Assembly (NCBI GenBank): GCA_023430065.1
Contig: JAEZCG010000062.1
Coordinates: 1-30,108, forward strand
Origin: Pseudomonadota bacterium
GTDB lineage: Bacteria > Pseudomonadota > Gammaproteobacteria > Burkholderiales > SHXO01
Length of the DNA stretch: 30,108 nt
Direction: 5' to 3'
Positions 18,461 to 26,468 of this stretch are shown one piece after another; position 1 is the stretch's first letter, and each line of letters starts with the position of its first letter. The position numbers and the translations under genes are program-made. The notes under the pieces are model-generated. The model saw only the letters and a program-made list of their open reading frames with translations. It had not been told where the DNA came from and did no database searches.

Positions 18461-19722
18461 ACATTCTTCTCGGATGCATCGCGGACGATTTCACCGGTGC
18501 CACGGACCTGGCGAATACCCTCGTCAAGTCCGGGATGCGGACCGTACAGCTGCTCGGCGTGCCGCGTGCCGGACTGCACGTCCCCGACGCCGACGCCGTC
18601 ATCGTCGCGCTCAAGTCCCGCAGCAATCCCGCGGACGAGGCGGTGCGCATGTCGCTCGGCGCTCTGCAGTGGCTGCAGACGGCCGGGGCGCGGCAGTTCT
18701 ACTTCAAGTACTGCTCGACCTTCGACTCCACCGATCGTGGCAACATCGGTCCCGTGGCCGATGCGCTTCTCGATGCCCTGGGTGAGGACTTCACCGTCTT
18801 CAATCCGGCGTTTCCCACCAACAAGCGCACGATCTACCAGGGCTACCTCTTCGTCGGCAACGAACTGCTGTCCGAATCGGGCATGCGCCATCACCCCCTC
18901 ACGCCGATGACCGACCCGTCACTGGTGCGTGTGCTGCAGCGCCAGACAAGGCATCCGGTCGGGCTCGTGCCGTATGCGACGCTAATCAAGGGGGTCGATG
19001 CGGTGCGCGAGGCGCTCGATGGCCTGCGCCATTCGGGGATCCGCCATGTCGTGCTCGATTCGATCACCGACGAGCATCTGTTCGCCCTCGGCGAGGCGTG
19101 CGCGGGATTGAAGCTGGTGACCGGCGGATCGGGCATGGCGATGGGTCTTCCCGCCAACTTCGTGCGCGCCGGACTGATGCGCACGGGGCAGGCGGCACAG
19201 CTGCCGCGGGTGACCGGTCCAACCGCCGTGCTTGCCGGGAGCTGCTCGAACGCTACGCAGGCGCAAGTCGCACAGATGAAGCGTGATCACGACGCTTTCG
19301 AGCTGGATCCGATCGCCATGGCGGCCGGTCGTGACGTGGCGGCCGAGGCGCTTGCGTGGGTGCAGGGTCGCCTGTCGGAGAGGCCGTTGCTGATCTACTC
19401 GACTGCGACTCCCGAGCAGGTGTCGGCTGTGCAGCAAGAGCTCGGACGCGAGCGTGCCGGCGAGCTGGTCGAACGTACATTCGGGCGTATCGCTCAGGGC
19501 CTGGTGGAGCGCGGCGTGCGCCGGCTGGTGGTCGCCGGCGGCGAGACGTCCGGCGCGGTCGTGAGTGCGCTGGGCGTGGAAGGGCTGACCATCGGGCCCG
19601 AGATCGATCCCGGCGTGCCCTGGACCTTCGGCATCGGGGAACCGACGCTCGCGCTCGCGCTCAAGTCCGGAAACTTCGGTGGTCCGGACTTCTTTACGCG
19701 CGCCTTCACGGTGCAGCCATGA
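18457..19722 (+). CDS. otnK: 3-oxo-tetronate 4-kinase (four-carbon acid sugar kinase)
   Basis: DUF1537-type kinase that phosphorylates 3-oxo-tetronate at C4 in the catabolism of threonate/erythronate-type acids. It acts in the cytosol, and its product is split by OtnC. The 421-residue protein has the N-terminal substrate domain (MNILLGCIADDFTGATDLA, KYCSTFDSTDRGNIGPV, PAFPTNKRTIYQGYLFV) and the C-terminal nucleotide-binding domain (LAGSCSNATQAQ, VVAGGETSGAVV, and GNFGGPDFF near the end). Length is as in E. coli YgbK (about 388-421). It is followed 13 bp later by otnC. The oxidising partner (LtnD or DenD type dehydrogenase) is not adjacent. Confidence 0.92.
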   Translation: MNILLGCIADDFTGATDLANTLVKSGMRTVQLLGVPRAGLHVPDADAVIVALKSRSNPADEAVRMSLGALQWLQTAGARQFYFKYCSTFDSTDRGNIGPVADALLDALGEDFTVFNPAFPTNKRTIYQGYLFVGNELLSESGMRHHPLTPMTDPSLVRVLQRQTRHPVGLVPYATLIKGVDAVREALDGLRHSGIRHVVLDSITDEHLFALGEACAGLKLVTGGSGMAMGLPANFVRAGLMRTGQAAQLPRVTGPTAVLAGSCSNATQAQVAQMKRDHDAFELDPIAMAAGRDVAAEALAWVQGRLSERPLLIYSTATPEQVSAVQQELGRERAGELVERTFGRIAQGLVERGVRRLVVAGGETSGAVVSALGVEGLTIGPEIDPGVPWTFGIGEPTLALALKSGNFGGPDFFTRAFTVQP

Positions 19723-19735
19723 AGGGAGTGTCGAC

Positions 19736-20368
19736 GTGAGCGAGTCCCGGCTGCGCGAGGAGATCTGCACCCTGGGCAGGTCGCTGTTCGAGCGCGGGCT
19801 GACGCCAGGCAGCTCCGGCAACATCAGCGTGCGCCTCGACGACGGGTGGCTGATGACGCCGACCAACGCCTGCCTCGGCCGGCTCGATCCGGCACGCTTG
19901 TCCAGGCTCGACGTCGAGGGTCGTCTCGTTTCTGGGGACAAGCCCACCAAGGAGTCGTTCCTGCACACCTCCATGTATGCACAACGGCCCGACGCCGGCG
20001 CGATCGTGCACCTTCATTCGACGCATGCGGTGGCGGTCTCGGTGCTCGCCGACCTCGATCCCGCGGAAGCCATCCCGCCGATCACGGCGTACTACGTAAT
20101 GAAGATCGGCAAGCTCGCGCTGGTGCCGTACTATGCCCCGGGCGATGAGGCGCTGGCAGAAGCCGTACGCGAGGTGGCCGGGCGCCATCATGCGGTCTTG
20201 CTCGCCAACCATGGCCCCGTGGTGGCAGGCAAGGATCTCGAGACAGCGGTCTATGCGACCGAGGAACTCGAGGAGACCGCCAAACTGTACCTGATGTTGC
20301 GCGGCGAGCGACTCAGACTGCTGGCGCCATCGGAAGTCGCGACGCTGCGTGAGCGATTCGCGTCCTGA
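19736..20368 (+). CDS. otnC: 3-oxo-tetronate 4-phosphate decarboxylase (class II aldolase family)
   Basis: Zinc-dependent enzyme of the class II aldolase/adducin family that decarboxylates 3-oxo-tetronate 4-phosphate to dihydroxyacetone phosphate. Start is GTG 19736 with AGGGAG seven bases upstream; no usable ATG lies nearer the conserved N-terminus. The 210 residues include LTPGSSGNISVRL (phosphate loop), TKESFLHTSMYAQRPD, the metal-binding HLHSTHAVAVS, and NHGPVVAG with a third histidine ligand. Size equals E. coli YgbL (212). It forms a two-gene unit with otnK, consistent with their shared pathway. Confidence 0.92.
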   Translation: MSESRLREEICTLGRSLFERGLTPGSSGNISVRLDDGWLMTPTNACLGRLDPARLSRLDVEGRLVSGDKPTKESFLHTSMYAQRPDAGAIVHLHSTHAVAVSVLADLDPAEAIPPITAYYVMKIGKLALVPYYAPGDEALAEAVREVAGRHHAVLLANHGPVVAGKDLETAVYATEELEETAKLYLMLRGERLRLLAPSEVATLRERFAS

Positions 20369-20402
20369 ATTCACTGTGTTCCTTTCCAGACAGGGAGAAA
20401 TC

Positions 20403-20759
20403 ATGGGTTTCCGAGCATCGAACCACTTCGTCGCGCTTGCCGTGTGCGCCAGCCTGAGTGCCTGTGCGATGTGGAAGAAGGATGAGGTTGCGCCGGGCAG
20501 CGGCAGCGACGTCACCGTGTACAACATCAATCAGCTCACGCCGGCCCAGTATCGTGTCGTCAAGCACATCTGGACCGACGATCTGCGCAGCAACGCGAGC
20601 GTACCGACGTTCGCGAGCGTGGATGAGGGCATCGCGGCCCTGAAGGATCAGGCGGCCGCGGCTGGCGGAACCGCGCTGGTCAACGTCATGTGCCTGGACG
20701 CGACCGGTGAAGAGGCGGGCCGGCTGCTGTGCTATGGTGATGCCATCCGCCTGAACTGA
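20403..20759 (+). CDS. Small predicted lipoprotein
   Basis: A 118-residue precursor. The N-terminus (ALAVCASLSAC) ends in a lipobox LSAC with Cys21 as the lipidated residue; the following residues AMWKKDE do not include an Asp at +2, so outer-membrane sorting is expected. The mature domain contains VTVYNINQLTPAQYRVVKHI, an AGGTALVNVMC segment and a terminal LLCYGDAIRLN. Two cysteines in this small alpha/beta layout recall the RcsF/YbjQ fold, but similarity is weak and I would not call it RcsF. AGGGAG lies upstream of ATG 20403. It sits between otnC and a cytochrome c' gene. Confidence 0.8.
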   Translation: MGFRASNHFVALAVCASLSACAMWKKDEVAPGSGSDVTVYNINQLTPAQYRVVKHIWTDDLRSNASVPTFASVDEGIAALKDQAAAAGGTALVNVMCLDATGEEAGRLLCYGDAIRLN

Positions 20760-20791
20760 ATTCATCCAGCAGCCATCTCGGAGGAGCGCTC

Positions 20792-21238
20792 ATGAAGGCA
20801 GTGAAATTCGGTCTGGTCGTCGTCGCGATGTGCAGCGCAGGCGCCGCGCTGGCGCAGCAGAAGCCGGAGGATGCGATCAAATACCGGCAGTCCGCCCTGT
20901 TCCTGCTGGGTCAGCATTTCGGGCCGATCGCCGCCATGGCGCAGGGCAAGATGCCCTACGACAAGGACGCTGCCGCCAGCCATGCCGCGCTCGCGCAGAC
21001 ATTGTCCCGGCTGCCCTGGGACCGCTTCGGCGCCGGCACCGACAAGGGCAACACCAAGGCGAAGCCCGAAATCTGGACCAACCTATCCGACTTCAGGGCG
21101 AAAGCCGACAAGATGCAGGAAGAGGTGGCGAAACTGGCGCAGGTTGCGCGGTCCGGCGACTTCAACGCGCTCAAGGCACAAGTCGGCGAAACCGGCAAGT
21201 CTTGCAAGGCCTGTCACGACGAATATCGGAACAAGTGA
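20792..21238 (+). CDS. Cytochrome c' (class II c-type cytochrome)
   Basis: Periplasmic four-helix heme protein. The 148-residue precursor has a signal peptide (GLVVVAMCSAGAALA, cleaved before QQKPEDAIKYRQ) and a single heme site CKACH close to the C-terminus (SCKACHDEYRNK), the hallmark of class II. Helices such as DAIKYRQSALFLLGQHFGPI, FRAKADKMQEEVAKL and ALKAQVGETGKSCK fit the fold. Cytochromes c' bind NO and are tied to nitric-oxide resistance or electron shuttling. GGAGGAG lies upstream of the start. It converges with a cytochrome b561 gene, a frequent neighbour and possible electron partner. Confidence 0.93.
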   Translation: MKAVKFGLVVVAMCSAGAALAQQKPEDAIKYRQSALFLLGQHFGPIAAMAQGKMPYDKDAAASHAALAQTLSRLPWDRFGAGTDKGNTKAKPEIWTNLSDFRAKADKMQEEVAKLAQVARSGDFNALKAQVGETGKSCKACHDEYRNK

Positions 21239-21299
21239 TCGCGGTGACGCTGGGTTCCCCACCCGCGCAAGCGTCCTTTCATCGGTGTCATCCGGGGCC

Positions 21300-21319
21300 A
21301 AGCGAGCGATCCTCGCTTT
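21300..21319 (+). terminator. Weak terminator-like hairpin after cytochrome c'
   Basis: AAGCGAG (21300-21306) and CTCGCTT (21312-21318) form a perfect 7-bp stem with a 5-nt loop, followed by TGCTGTG rather than a T-run. It lies between two converging genes and may serve either side poorly. Confidence 0.35.
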
Positions 21320-21367
21320 GCTGTGTCCACCGCGAGAGGTCCGACTTTCGTCGCCGTCCCGCTGGCA

Positions 21368-22045
21368 TCAACCGCGCACGATCAGCCACACGGCGCCTGC
21401 GCTGAGCGCGAGCACCAGCGCGGCCAGCCAGATCGAACCGCCCTGGCCGGGGAATGCATTGGCGTCCCCCACCGCCTTGGACCCGGTGATCATCGGCACG
21501 ATCAGGTTTTCGCGCTTGAACAGCAGATAGAACAATGCGGCCAGCACGTGCACCGCGACCAGCACCAGCAGTACGTTGAAGCTGATCTCGTGGATTTGCG
21601 TCAGCAGGTCGCTGGTGTCCTTCGAGACGCGTGCGGCGAGCGGTCCCTCGGTCATGATGTCGTCGTTGGAAAACAGCCCCGTCCCAGCCTGTACCGCAAG
21701 GTTGACGAGCATGATCAGGACCATCCATCCGCCCAGCGGATTGTGGCCGAGATGGCGCGGTGAATGCCCGCGCGCGAGCGCGCCCGCGTAACGCATGGCT
21801 TCCAGAGGCGAGCGCACGAACGATGCGAAGCGCGCGTGCGTACCCCCGAGAAACCCCCACGCAATGCGGAATAGGACCAGTGCGAGCACGCTCATGCCGC
21901 TCCATTCATGGATCTGCATGGCGTTGCCGCCGATCTCGGCACTGATCCACGACGTCGCGAGCAGCGCGACGAGGCTCCAGTGGAACAGGCGCACCGGGAG
22001 GTCCCACACGCGCACGCGGCGCGCTGCCCGTGCGGTCTCATTCAT
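21368..22045 (-). CDS. Cytochrome b561-type diheme membrane protein
   Basis: Inner-membrane b-type cytochrome of the bacterial b561/Ni-hydrogenase-cytochrome-b family. Counted from ATG 22045-22043 (AAGGA seven bases upstream) it has 225 residues with about four helices: RLFHWSLVALLATSWIS, WSGMSVLALVLFRIAWGFLG, WMVLIMLVNLAVQAGTGLF and NVLLVLVAVHVLAALFYLLF. A fifth hydrophobic C-terminal stretch (IWLAALVLALSAGAVWLIV) ends the protein. Candidate heme histidines lie in RLFHWS, QIHEWSG, QIHEISF and AVHVLA. Such proteins pass electrons between quinones and small periplasmic cytochromes. It faces the cytochrome c' gene tail to tail. Confidence 0.9.
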   Translation of the reverse strand: MNETARAARRVRVWDLPVRLFHWSLVALLATSWISAEIGGNAMQIHEWSGMSVLALVLFRIAWGFLGGTHARFASFVRSPLEAMRYAGALARGHSPRHLGHNPLGGWMVLIMLVNLAVQAGTGLFSNDDIMTEGPLAARVSKDTSDLLTQIHEISFNVLLVLVAVHVLAALFYLLFKRENLIVPMITGSKAVGDANAFPGQGGSIWLAALVLALSAGAVWLIVRG

Positions 22046-22202
22046 GCCATGATCCTTGCTCGTATCGCCGCGTAAGGGTGCCGGCGGTCCTGTCGCGGCC
22101 GGCACGCGCTGCGGTTCATCTGCGGCATCGTTTTCCCCGATCGATCGGCGCCTAGACTACCATTCGCACGAGTACACATTCAGATACCGATAAGGAGAAG
22201 CA

Positions 22203-22712
22203 ATGACTTCGGCTCTTGGCAGATTCCTCGCACGTTCGTTCACGGTCGTTGCCCTGTCCGCGGTTACCGTCACGGGGTGGGCTGCCGACTTCTGTTGCCT
22301 CTGCAAGGACAAGAAGTCCTACGACATCGTCGCGAACGACGAACTCACTGCGGGGCTGGAGTGCTCGTTCAAGTGCAAGCGCCCCACCCGCGCGAAGGCC
22401 GGAAAGTGCGAAGCGCCGTCAACCAGCACGGCGCCGGCTGCGGCTGCGCAACCGGATGCTGCGGCAGGCAAGGCCGGGAGTGCGCTGCTGTTCGCGAGCG
22501 AGGACTGCTCCGGCGATGGCAAGCGCGTGACGGCGGCCGCTGCCAACTTGGGGGCGGCGGGTATCGTCAGGATCCGCTCCTACTTGATCGAATCGGGTGC
22601 GGCGGCAGGTTGGGAGAAAGCGGATTATGCCGGACGCAAGGTGGAACTGGTCGGGGCCGGCATCTGCGTCTCCCCTGGCTTCGAAATCGGCAGCATTCGT
22701 TTCCAGGAATGA
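22203..22712 (+). CDS. Exported protein with Cys-rich N-terminus and beta/gamma-crystallin-like C-terminus
   Basis: A 169-residue precursor. Signal peptide residues 1-28 (ALSAVTVTGWAAD, cleavage after WAA). Residues 30-65 hold six cysteines (FCCLCKDKKS, ECSFKCKRP, GKCEAP), a spacing suited to disulfides or metal binding. An Ala/Pro/Thr-rich linker follows (about 70-90). Residues 92-169 (ALLFASEDCSGDGKRV, YLIESGAAAGWEKADYAGRKVELV, FEIGSIRFQE) look like one beta/gamma-crystallin motif pair. Crystallin-type domains bind calcium or just give a stable fold; the role here is unknown. AAGGAG lies upstream of the start. It is divergent from the b561 gene. Confidence 0.75.
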   Translation: MTSALGRFLARSFTVVALSAVTVTGWAADFCCLCKDKKSYDIVANDELTAGLECSFKCKRPTRAKAGKCEAPSTSTAPAAAAQPDAAAGKAGSALLFASEDCSGDGKRVTAAAANLGAAGIVRIRSYLIESGAAAGWEKADYAGRKVELVGAGICVSPGFEIGSIRFQE

Positions 22713-22872
22713 TGCGCTCCCGGCGAGCGCTGGCGGCGATGGCGGCACTCCTGCCGCGGTCGGCCGCGGCGATGGGTAGCGCCGCGCCACGTCGGGACCA
22801 GCTGCCGCGTGCTGCGGCATGAGGCTGCGATCTTCGTGGCCTGCAGCGGCGCGGACGTGAGGAAGAAAAGTA

Positions 22873-23550
22873 TCAGGGGACGGCCGGATCCGCACGGGCG
22901 CGCCACTGCCGACGGTCGCGGGGCGCACGCCGGAACAGCATGAGCAAAGCGGGGCCCATTAGCGCCAGGACGCATCCGAACAGCAGATTCACATAGGATG
23001 ACACCGGCGTCGAGGTTTCCAGAACCGACTGGGTGATGTCACGGGGATCGTAGTACACCACCACGCTCCCTCCGACCGGGTATCGGGACAGCCAGATGAG
23101 CACTTTGTCGCGGCTGTCCTCCGGACGAGGCTTGTTCATGGCAATGCGGGTGGAGTGGATCAGGCGACCGCCGACTGCATAGGAATAGCTTACGTGCGGG
23201 CGCCATTGTTCCCCCTGCGATCCGGGCGCGGCATAGACCTCGGATGCCTCGACCACTCCCTGTGCCGTGAGCCAGCCCTCGACCTGGCGGGCCTCCCGGA
23301 TGCGCGCGCCGCCCTGCATCATCATCAGCAGCCCGATCAAGGAGAAGGCTGCACACAGACCGACCACCAGCATGCCCTGGACACGCACCTCTCCGACCAG
23401 GCGCTGCGGCGCTTCGGTCAGGGCGTCGATGTCCAGCGCCGGTTCGGGTGGCGGCGCCGAGAGTAGCGCAGCTGGCCTCGGCTCCTGCGGCCTGCGCGGC
23501 ATCCGTCTGCGACCGCGGCCCCCGTTTCTGCGCTGGTTGACCTTTTCCAT
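22873..23550 (-). CDS. DUF3592-type membrane protein
   Basis: A 225-residue protein from ATG 23550-23548 (GAGG six bases upstream). A basic N-terminal tail (NQRRNGGRGRRRMPRR) and a Pro-rich stretch lead to a first transmembrane helix (about 60-80, GMLVVGLCAAFSLIGLLMMM). An extracytoplasmic domain with TAQGVVEASEVY, HVSYSYAVGG and PVGGSVVVYYDPRD follows, and then a second helix (about 190-210, LLFGCVLALMGPALLMLF). The central domain with YxYxVxG and YDPxxP-like ends is the DUF3592 signature. Function unknown. The gene stands alone and converges with the crystallin-like gene across 160 bp. Confidence 0.8.
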   Translation of the reverse strand: MEKVNQRRNGGRGRRRMPRRPQEPRPAALLSAPPPEPALDIDALTEAPQRLVGEVRVQGMLVVGLCAAFSLIGLLMMMQGGARIREARQVEGWLTAQGVVEASEVYAAPGSQGEQWRPHVSYSYAVGGRLIHSTRIAMNKPRPEDSRDKVLIWLSRYPVGGSVVVYYDPRDITQSVLETSTPVSSYVNLLFGCVLALMGPALLMLFRRAPRDRRQWRARADPAVP

Positions 23551-23681
23551 TCGATCCTCGATATGCACCGCCACCTGTGGACGGGGTCTCCCATCCGCAC
23601 CCGGGCGATTTCGCAAGTGTAGCCACGGCACGACGCGCGCGTCATCGGGGAAAAAACTACCGACCCTTGCCACCCCTTGCC

Positions 23682-23700
23682 CGCCTCGGCGGCCGAGGCG
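23682..23700 (-). other. GC-rich stem-loop downstream of dusA
   Basis: CGCCTCGG (23682-23689) and CCGAGGCG (23693-23700) form a perfect 8-bp stem with a 3-nt loop, starting 9 bp after the dusA stop. The next T-run on the minus strand (TTTTTT, complement of 23651-23656) is 25 bases further on, so it is at best a weak terminator. Confidence 0.4.
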
Positions 23701-23709
23701 CAAAGCGGC

Positions 23710-24684
23710 TCAGGCCGTGGCCGGGGCGGCGTCCACCGCCTCGAGCGCACGCAGGATGTGACCCGCGTCGTTGCGCGCGAGCGCGTTCGCGTCGGACAGT
23801 AGCTGGCGCCATGCCCGGCTGCGTGGCTGGCCGTGATACAGGCCGAGGATGTGGCGGGTGATCGTGCGCAGGGGGACGCCTCGAGCGACCTCCGCGCAAG
23901 CGTATTCGTGCATGGCGAGCGCCACCGCGTGGCGCGAGCGTGGTGGCGTGCCGCCCAGTGCGCCCTCGATGTCGGCGAGCAGCCAGGAGTCGTGATAGGC
24001 GCTGCGGCCGAGCATGACCCCATCGACCTGGCGTAGGTGGGCGAGGGCCGCTGCGCAGGAGGCGATGCCGCCGTTGATCACCACGTTCAGATCCGGAAAC
24101 TCTCGCTTGAGCCGGTATACCGCCTCGTAGCGCAGCGGGGGAATGCTGCGGTTGTCCTTCGGACTGAGTCCCTTCAAGACGGCGTTGCGCGCGTGGACGA
24201 TCACGGTTCGGCAGCCCGCACCGGCCATCGCACCCACGAAGCGCTGTACGAAACCGTAATCCTCGTCATGATCGAGGCCGAGTCGGTGCTTGACCGTGAC
24301 CGGAATACCCGACGCCGCTCGCATGGCGCGCACGCACTGCGCCACCAGCTCGGGTTCGGACATCAGGCAGGCGCCGAACGCCCCGCGCTGCACACGTTCC
24401 GACGGGCAGCCGCAGTTCAGGTTGATCTCGTCGTAGCCCCAGCGTGCGCCGAGCTCCGCGCAGCGCGCAAGATCCTCCGGCTCGCTTCCGCCCAGCTGCA
24501 GCGCCACAGGATGCTCGACGTCGGCAAAAGCGAGGTGACGTTCGATATCGCCGTGCAGCAGCGCGCCGGTGGTCACCATCTCGGTGTACAGGCGCGCGTG
24601 CGGGGCAAGGAATCGAAAATAGGTGCGGCAGTGCCGGTCCGACCAGTCCATCATCGGGGCCGTGCACAGGCGGTCGATGCGCAT
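23710..24684 (-). CDS. dusA: tRNA-dihydrouridine(20/20a) synthase DusA
   Basis: FMN enzyme that reduces uridine to dihydrouridine at positions 20/20a of tRNA D-loops. The 324 residues include the start motif LCTAPMMDWSDRHCR typical of DusA, LYTEMVTTGAL, LQLGGSEPEDL, the catalytic loop NLNCGCPSERVQRGAFGACLM (catalytic Cys93), KHRLGLD with FMN-contacting Lys/Arg, and the phosphate-binding VINGGI and VDGVMLGRSAY. Length is in the usual 320-345 range. A TAGAAT box lies six bases before the ATG with no Shine-Dalgarno, so the mRNA may be leaderless. Confidence 0.95.
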   Translation of the reverse strand: MRIDRLCTAPMMDWSDRHCRTYFRFLAPHARLYTEMVTTGALLHGDIERHLAFADVEHPVALQLGGSEPEDLARCAELGARWGYDEINLNCGCPSERVQRGAFGACLMSEPELVAQCVRAMRAASGIPVTVKHRLGLDHDEDYGFVQRFVGAMAGAGCRTVIVHARNAVLKGLSPKDNRSIPPLRYEAVYRLKREFPDLNVVINGGIASCAAALAHLRQVDGVMLGRSAYHDSWLLADIEGALGGTPPRSRHAVALAMHEYACAEVARGVPLRTITRHILGLYHGQPRSRAWRQLLSDANALARNDAGHILRALEAVDAAPATA

Positions 24685-24744
24685 GGGCCAATTCTAGCGG
24701 GACCATCGCGTCGCGGCGTGCGTCGCCCGCCGGCAAGGGAAGCG

Positions 24745-25047
24745 TCAGCTAGGGTCGGCGGGACGGGACGGAGGGTCGGACCAGCGGCGCCGCGGGCAGT
24801 CTCTGCCTTCCAGGGGCGGCACGAATACGCATTCCGCCCACTCGACGGACAGCTGCGGTTCGCGCGAGAGGATGCGCCGCTCGAATGCGGTGACGGCCAG
24901 CGACAGCGATTCGATGCGGCCCTCGTCACGCAGCCACCCAGGCTGGCCCAGCGCCTCCGAGAGACGCTGCCGCGCGAAATCGTAGTCGCGTGTGCTGAGG
25001 ATCGGTCGTGCCTGGTAAGGTGTCCCGACTGCCAATCTGCTGCCCAT
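24745..25047 (-). CDS. Small protein, paralogue of its neighbour
   Basis: A 100-residue soluble protein starting MGSR with GAGGAGG five bases upstream of ATG 25047. It shares with the next gene the beginning MG(S/T)R, then ARPIL, RDY followed by AR, RIE-x-L, E-x-R-x-L, a Trp-x-Glu and a late RRRWSD. The middle is predicted helical. No helix-turn-helix, signal peptide or membrane segment. The core pattern (RPI, DY, then an acidic helix with YE/FE) resembles the N-terminal part of HigA-type antitoxins but lacks their DNA-binding domain. Function unknown. Confidence 0.75.
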   Translation of the reverse strand: MGSRLAVGTPYQARPILSTRDYDFARQRLSEALGQPGWLRDEGRIESLSLAVTAFERRILSREPQLSVEWAECVFVPPLEGRDCPRRRWSDPPSRPADPS

Positions 25048-25178
25048 CGCCGCCTCCTCTCGCTCGTGCGTGGCCCTTTTCGGGCTCGCGCAACAATTAG
25101 ACGGGGGCGACGAGGACGGCGTCGAGAAATGTCAGGCGTTTGTCTCGGACGGGCGTGGGACGTCGCATCACGTGCGCG

Positions 25179-25466
25179 TCAATCGTCCGCGTCGTCCCGG
25201 TCGGACCAGCGGCGCCGCCGTGGCTTGCGCTCGTTCAGGCTGGACTCGTAGGCGTACTCGATCCAGTCCGTGGCGTCTCCATCCTCGCCTTCCAGGAAGC
25301 GCGTCTCGTACAGCGCGATCTCGCGCATCAGCGCTTCGATTCGCGCCCACGCCGCATCGCTGTGCTCCTGCTCGAGCTCGCGTTCAACGACCTCCCTCGC
25401 GGCACGGTAGTCGCGGTCGTTCAGGATCGGGCGTGCCTTGGTGGAGCGGAAATGCCGGGTTCCCAT
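25179..25466 (-). CDS. Small protein, paralogue of its neighbour (HigA N-terminus-like)
   Basis: A 95-residue soluble protein from ATG 25466 (GGAGG nine bases upstream). Sequence landmarks: STKARPILNDRDYRAAREVV, ARIEALMREIALYETRFLEG, DWIEYAYE, and a basic-acidic tail with RRRRWSDRDD. It is clearly related to the gene 131 bp downstream. The N-terminal part follows the HigA-antitoxin pattern (RPI-x-x-x-x-DY, then a helix ending in YE), but the protein stops where a HigA would begin its helix-turn-helix. No toxin-like partner is adjacent. The upstream intergenic space carries the terminator of the FAH gene. Confidence 0.75.
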   Translation of the reverse strand: MGTRHFRSTKARPILNDRDYRAAREVVERELEQEHSDAAWARIEALMREIALYETRFLEGEDGDATDWIEYAYESSLNERKPRRRRWSDRDDADD

Positions 25467-25525
25467 TGTCAAAATCCTCCGTACAGGCAGTCCCGACGGT
25501 GGATGCAGCGTCCATGCCAGAGCCG

Positions 25526-25560
25526 ACAAAAAAGCGGACCCGCAGGTCCGCCTTTTTGTC
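25526..25560 (-). terminator. Intrinsic terminator after the FAH-family gene
   Basis: GCGGACC (25534-25540) and GGTCCGC (25545-25551) form a perfect 7-bp stem with loop CGCA, flanked by AAAAAA and TTTTT. On the minus strand the stem is followed by TTTTTTGTC. It lies about 30 bp after the FAH stop. Confidence 0.9.
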
Positions 25561-25579
25561 TCCCGGGTGATCGAGAGAA

Positions 25580-26425
25580 TCAGCCGCCGGTCACCTGCTG
25601 GCGCTGCTCGCCCAGCCCATCGATGCCCACGCGCATCACGTCGCCCGACTTGAGAAACACCGGGTTGGGCTTGATTCCCATGCCGACGCCCGGCGGCGTG
25701 CCGGTGGTGACGACGTCGCCGGGCTTGAGGGTGAACAGGAAGCTCACGTAGGACACGAGCTTCGCGACGCTGAAAATCATGGTCTTCGTGTTGCCTGTCT
25801 GCATGCGCTGGCCGTTCACGTCCAGCCACATGGCCAGGTTCTGCGGATCGGCGATCTCGTCGCCGGTCACCAGCCAGGGGCCGAGCGGTCCGAAGGTATC
25901 GAAGCCCTTGCCCTTGTCCCATGTCGGTCCGCGCTCGAGCTGCCACTCGCGCTCGGACACGTCGTTGCAGATCATGTAGCCGGCCACGTGGCTCAGCGCG
26001 TCGGCCTCCGACACATTCTTCGCTGTCTTGCCGATGACGAAGGCCAGTTCGACTTCCCAGTCGCCCTTCACCGAGCCCTTCGGGAGCACGACCGTGTCGT
26101 TGGGACCGCCGATGCAGGAAGTCGCCTTCATGAACACCACCGGCTCCTTGGGGATCGGCAGGTTCGACTCCTTCGCGTGGTCCTCGTAGTTCAGACCGAT
26201 GGCGATGAACTTGCCGATGTTGCCCACGGGGGCGCCGAAGCGGGGATTGCCGGTTACCTTCGGCAGGCCGTCTATGTCGATGCCGCGCAGCTTGGCCAGA
26301 CCGTCCGGACCGATCGTACTGCCGTCGATGTCCTTGACCACGCCCGACAGATCGCGGATTGCGCCGCTCGCGTCCAGAATCCCGGGCTTCTCGCTGCCCG
26401 CCTCGCCGTAACGTACCAGTCTCAT
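25580..26425 (-). CDS. Fumarylacetoacetate-hydrolase-family enzyme, sugar-acid type
   Basis: Metal-dependent C-C hydrolase of the FAH superfamily, 281 residues. Residues 70-281 form the catalytic FAH domain: IGLNYEDHAKE with His83, metal ligands Glu124 and Glu126 (DWEVELAFVIG) and Asp155 (ICNDVSERE), KGFDTFGPLGPW, and TTGTPPGVGMG near the end. It is often mislabelled ureidoglycolate lyase. In sugar-acid operons, close relatives hydrolyse 2,4-diketo-3-deoxy acids (from L-fuconate or L-rhamnonate) to pyruvate and a hydroxy acid. A BDH2-like SDR gene 230 bp upstream on the same strand supports such a role, but this is inference. Its own terminator follows. Confidence 0.9.
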   Translation of the reverse strand: MRLVRYGEAGSEKPGILDASGAIRDLSGVVKDIDGSTIGPDGLAKLRGIDIDGLPKVTGNPRFGAPVGNIGKFIAIGLNYEDHAKESNLPIPKEPVVFMKATSCIGGPNDTVVLPKGSVKGDWEVELAFVIGKTAKNVSEADALSHVAGYMICNDVSEREWQLERGPTWDKGKGFDTFGPLGPWLVTGDEIADPQNLAMWLDVNGQRMQTGNTKTMIFSVAKLVSYVSFLFTLKPGDVVTTGTPPGVGMGIKPNPVFLKSGDVMRVGIDGLGEQRQQVTGG

Positions 26426-26468
26426 GTCACGCCTCCTCTAATCTGCAATCTGCGCCCAAAAACGATCA

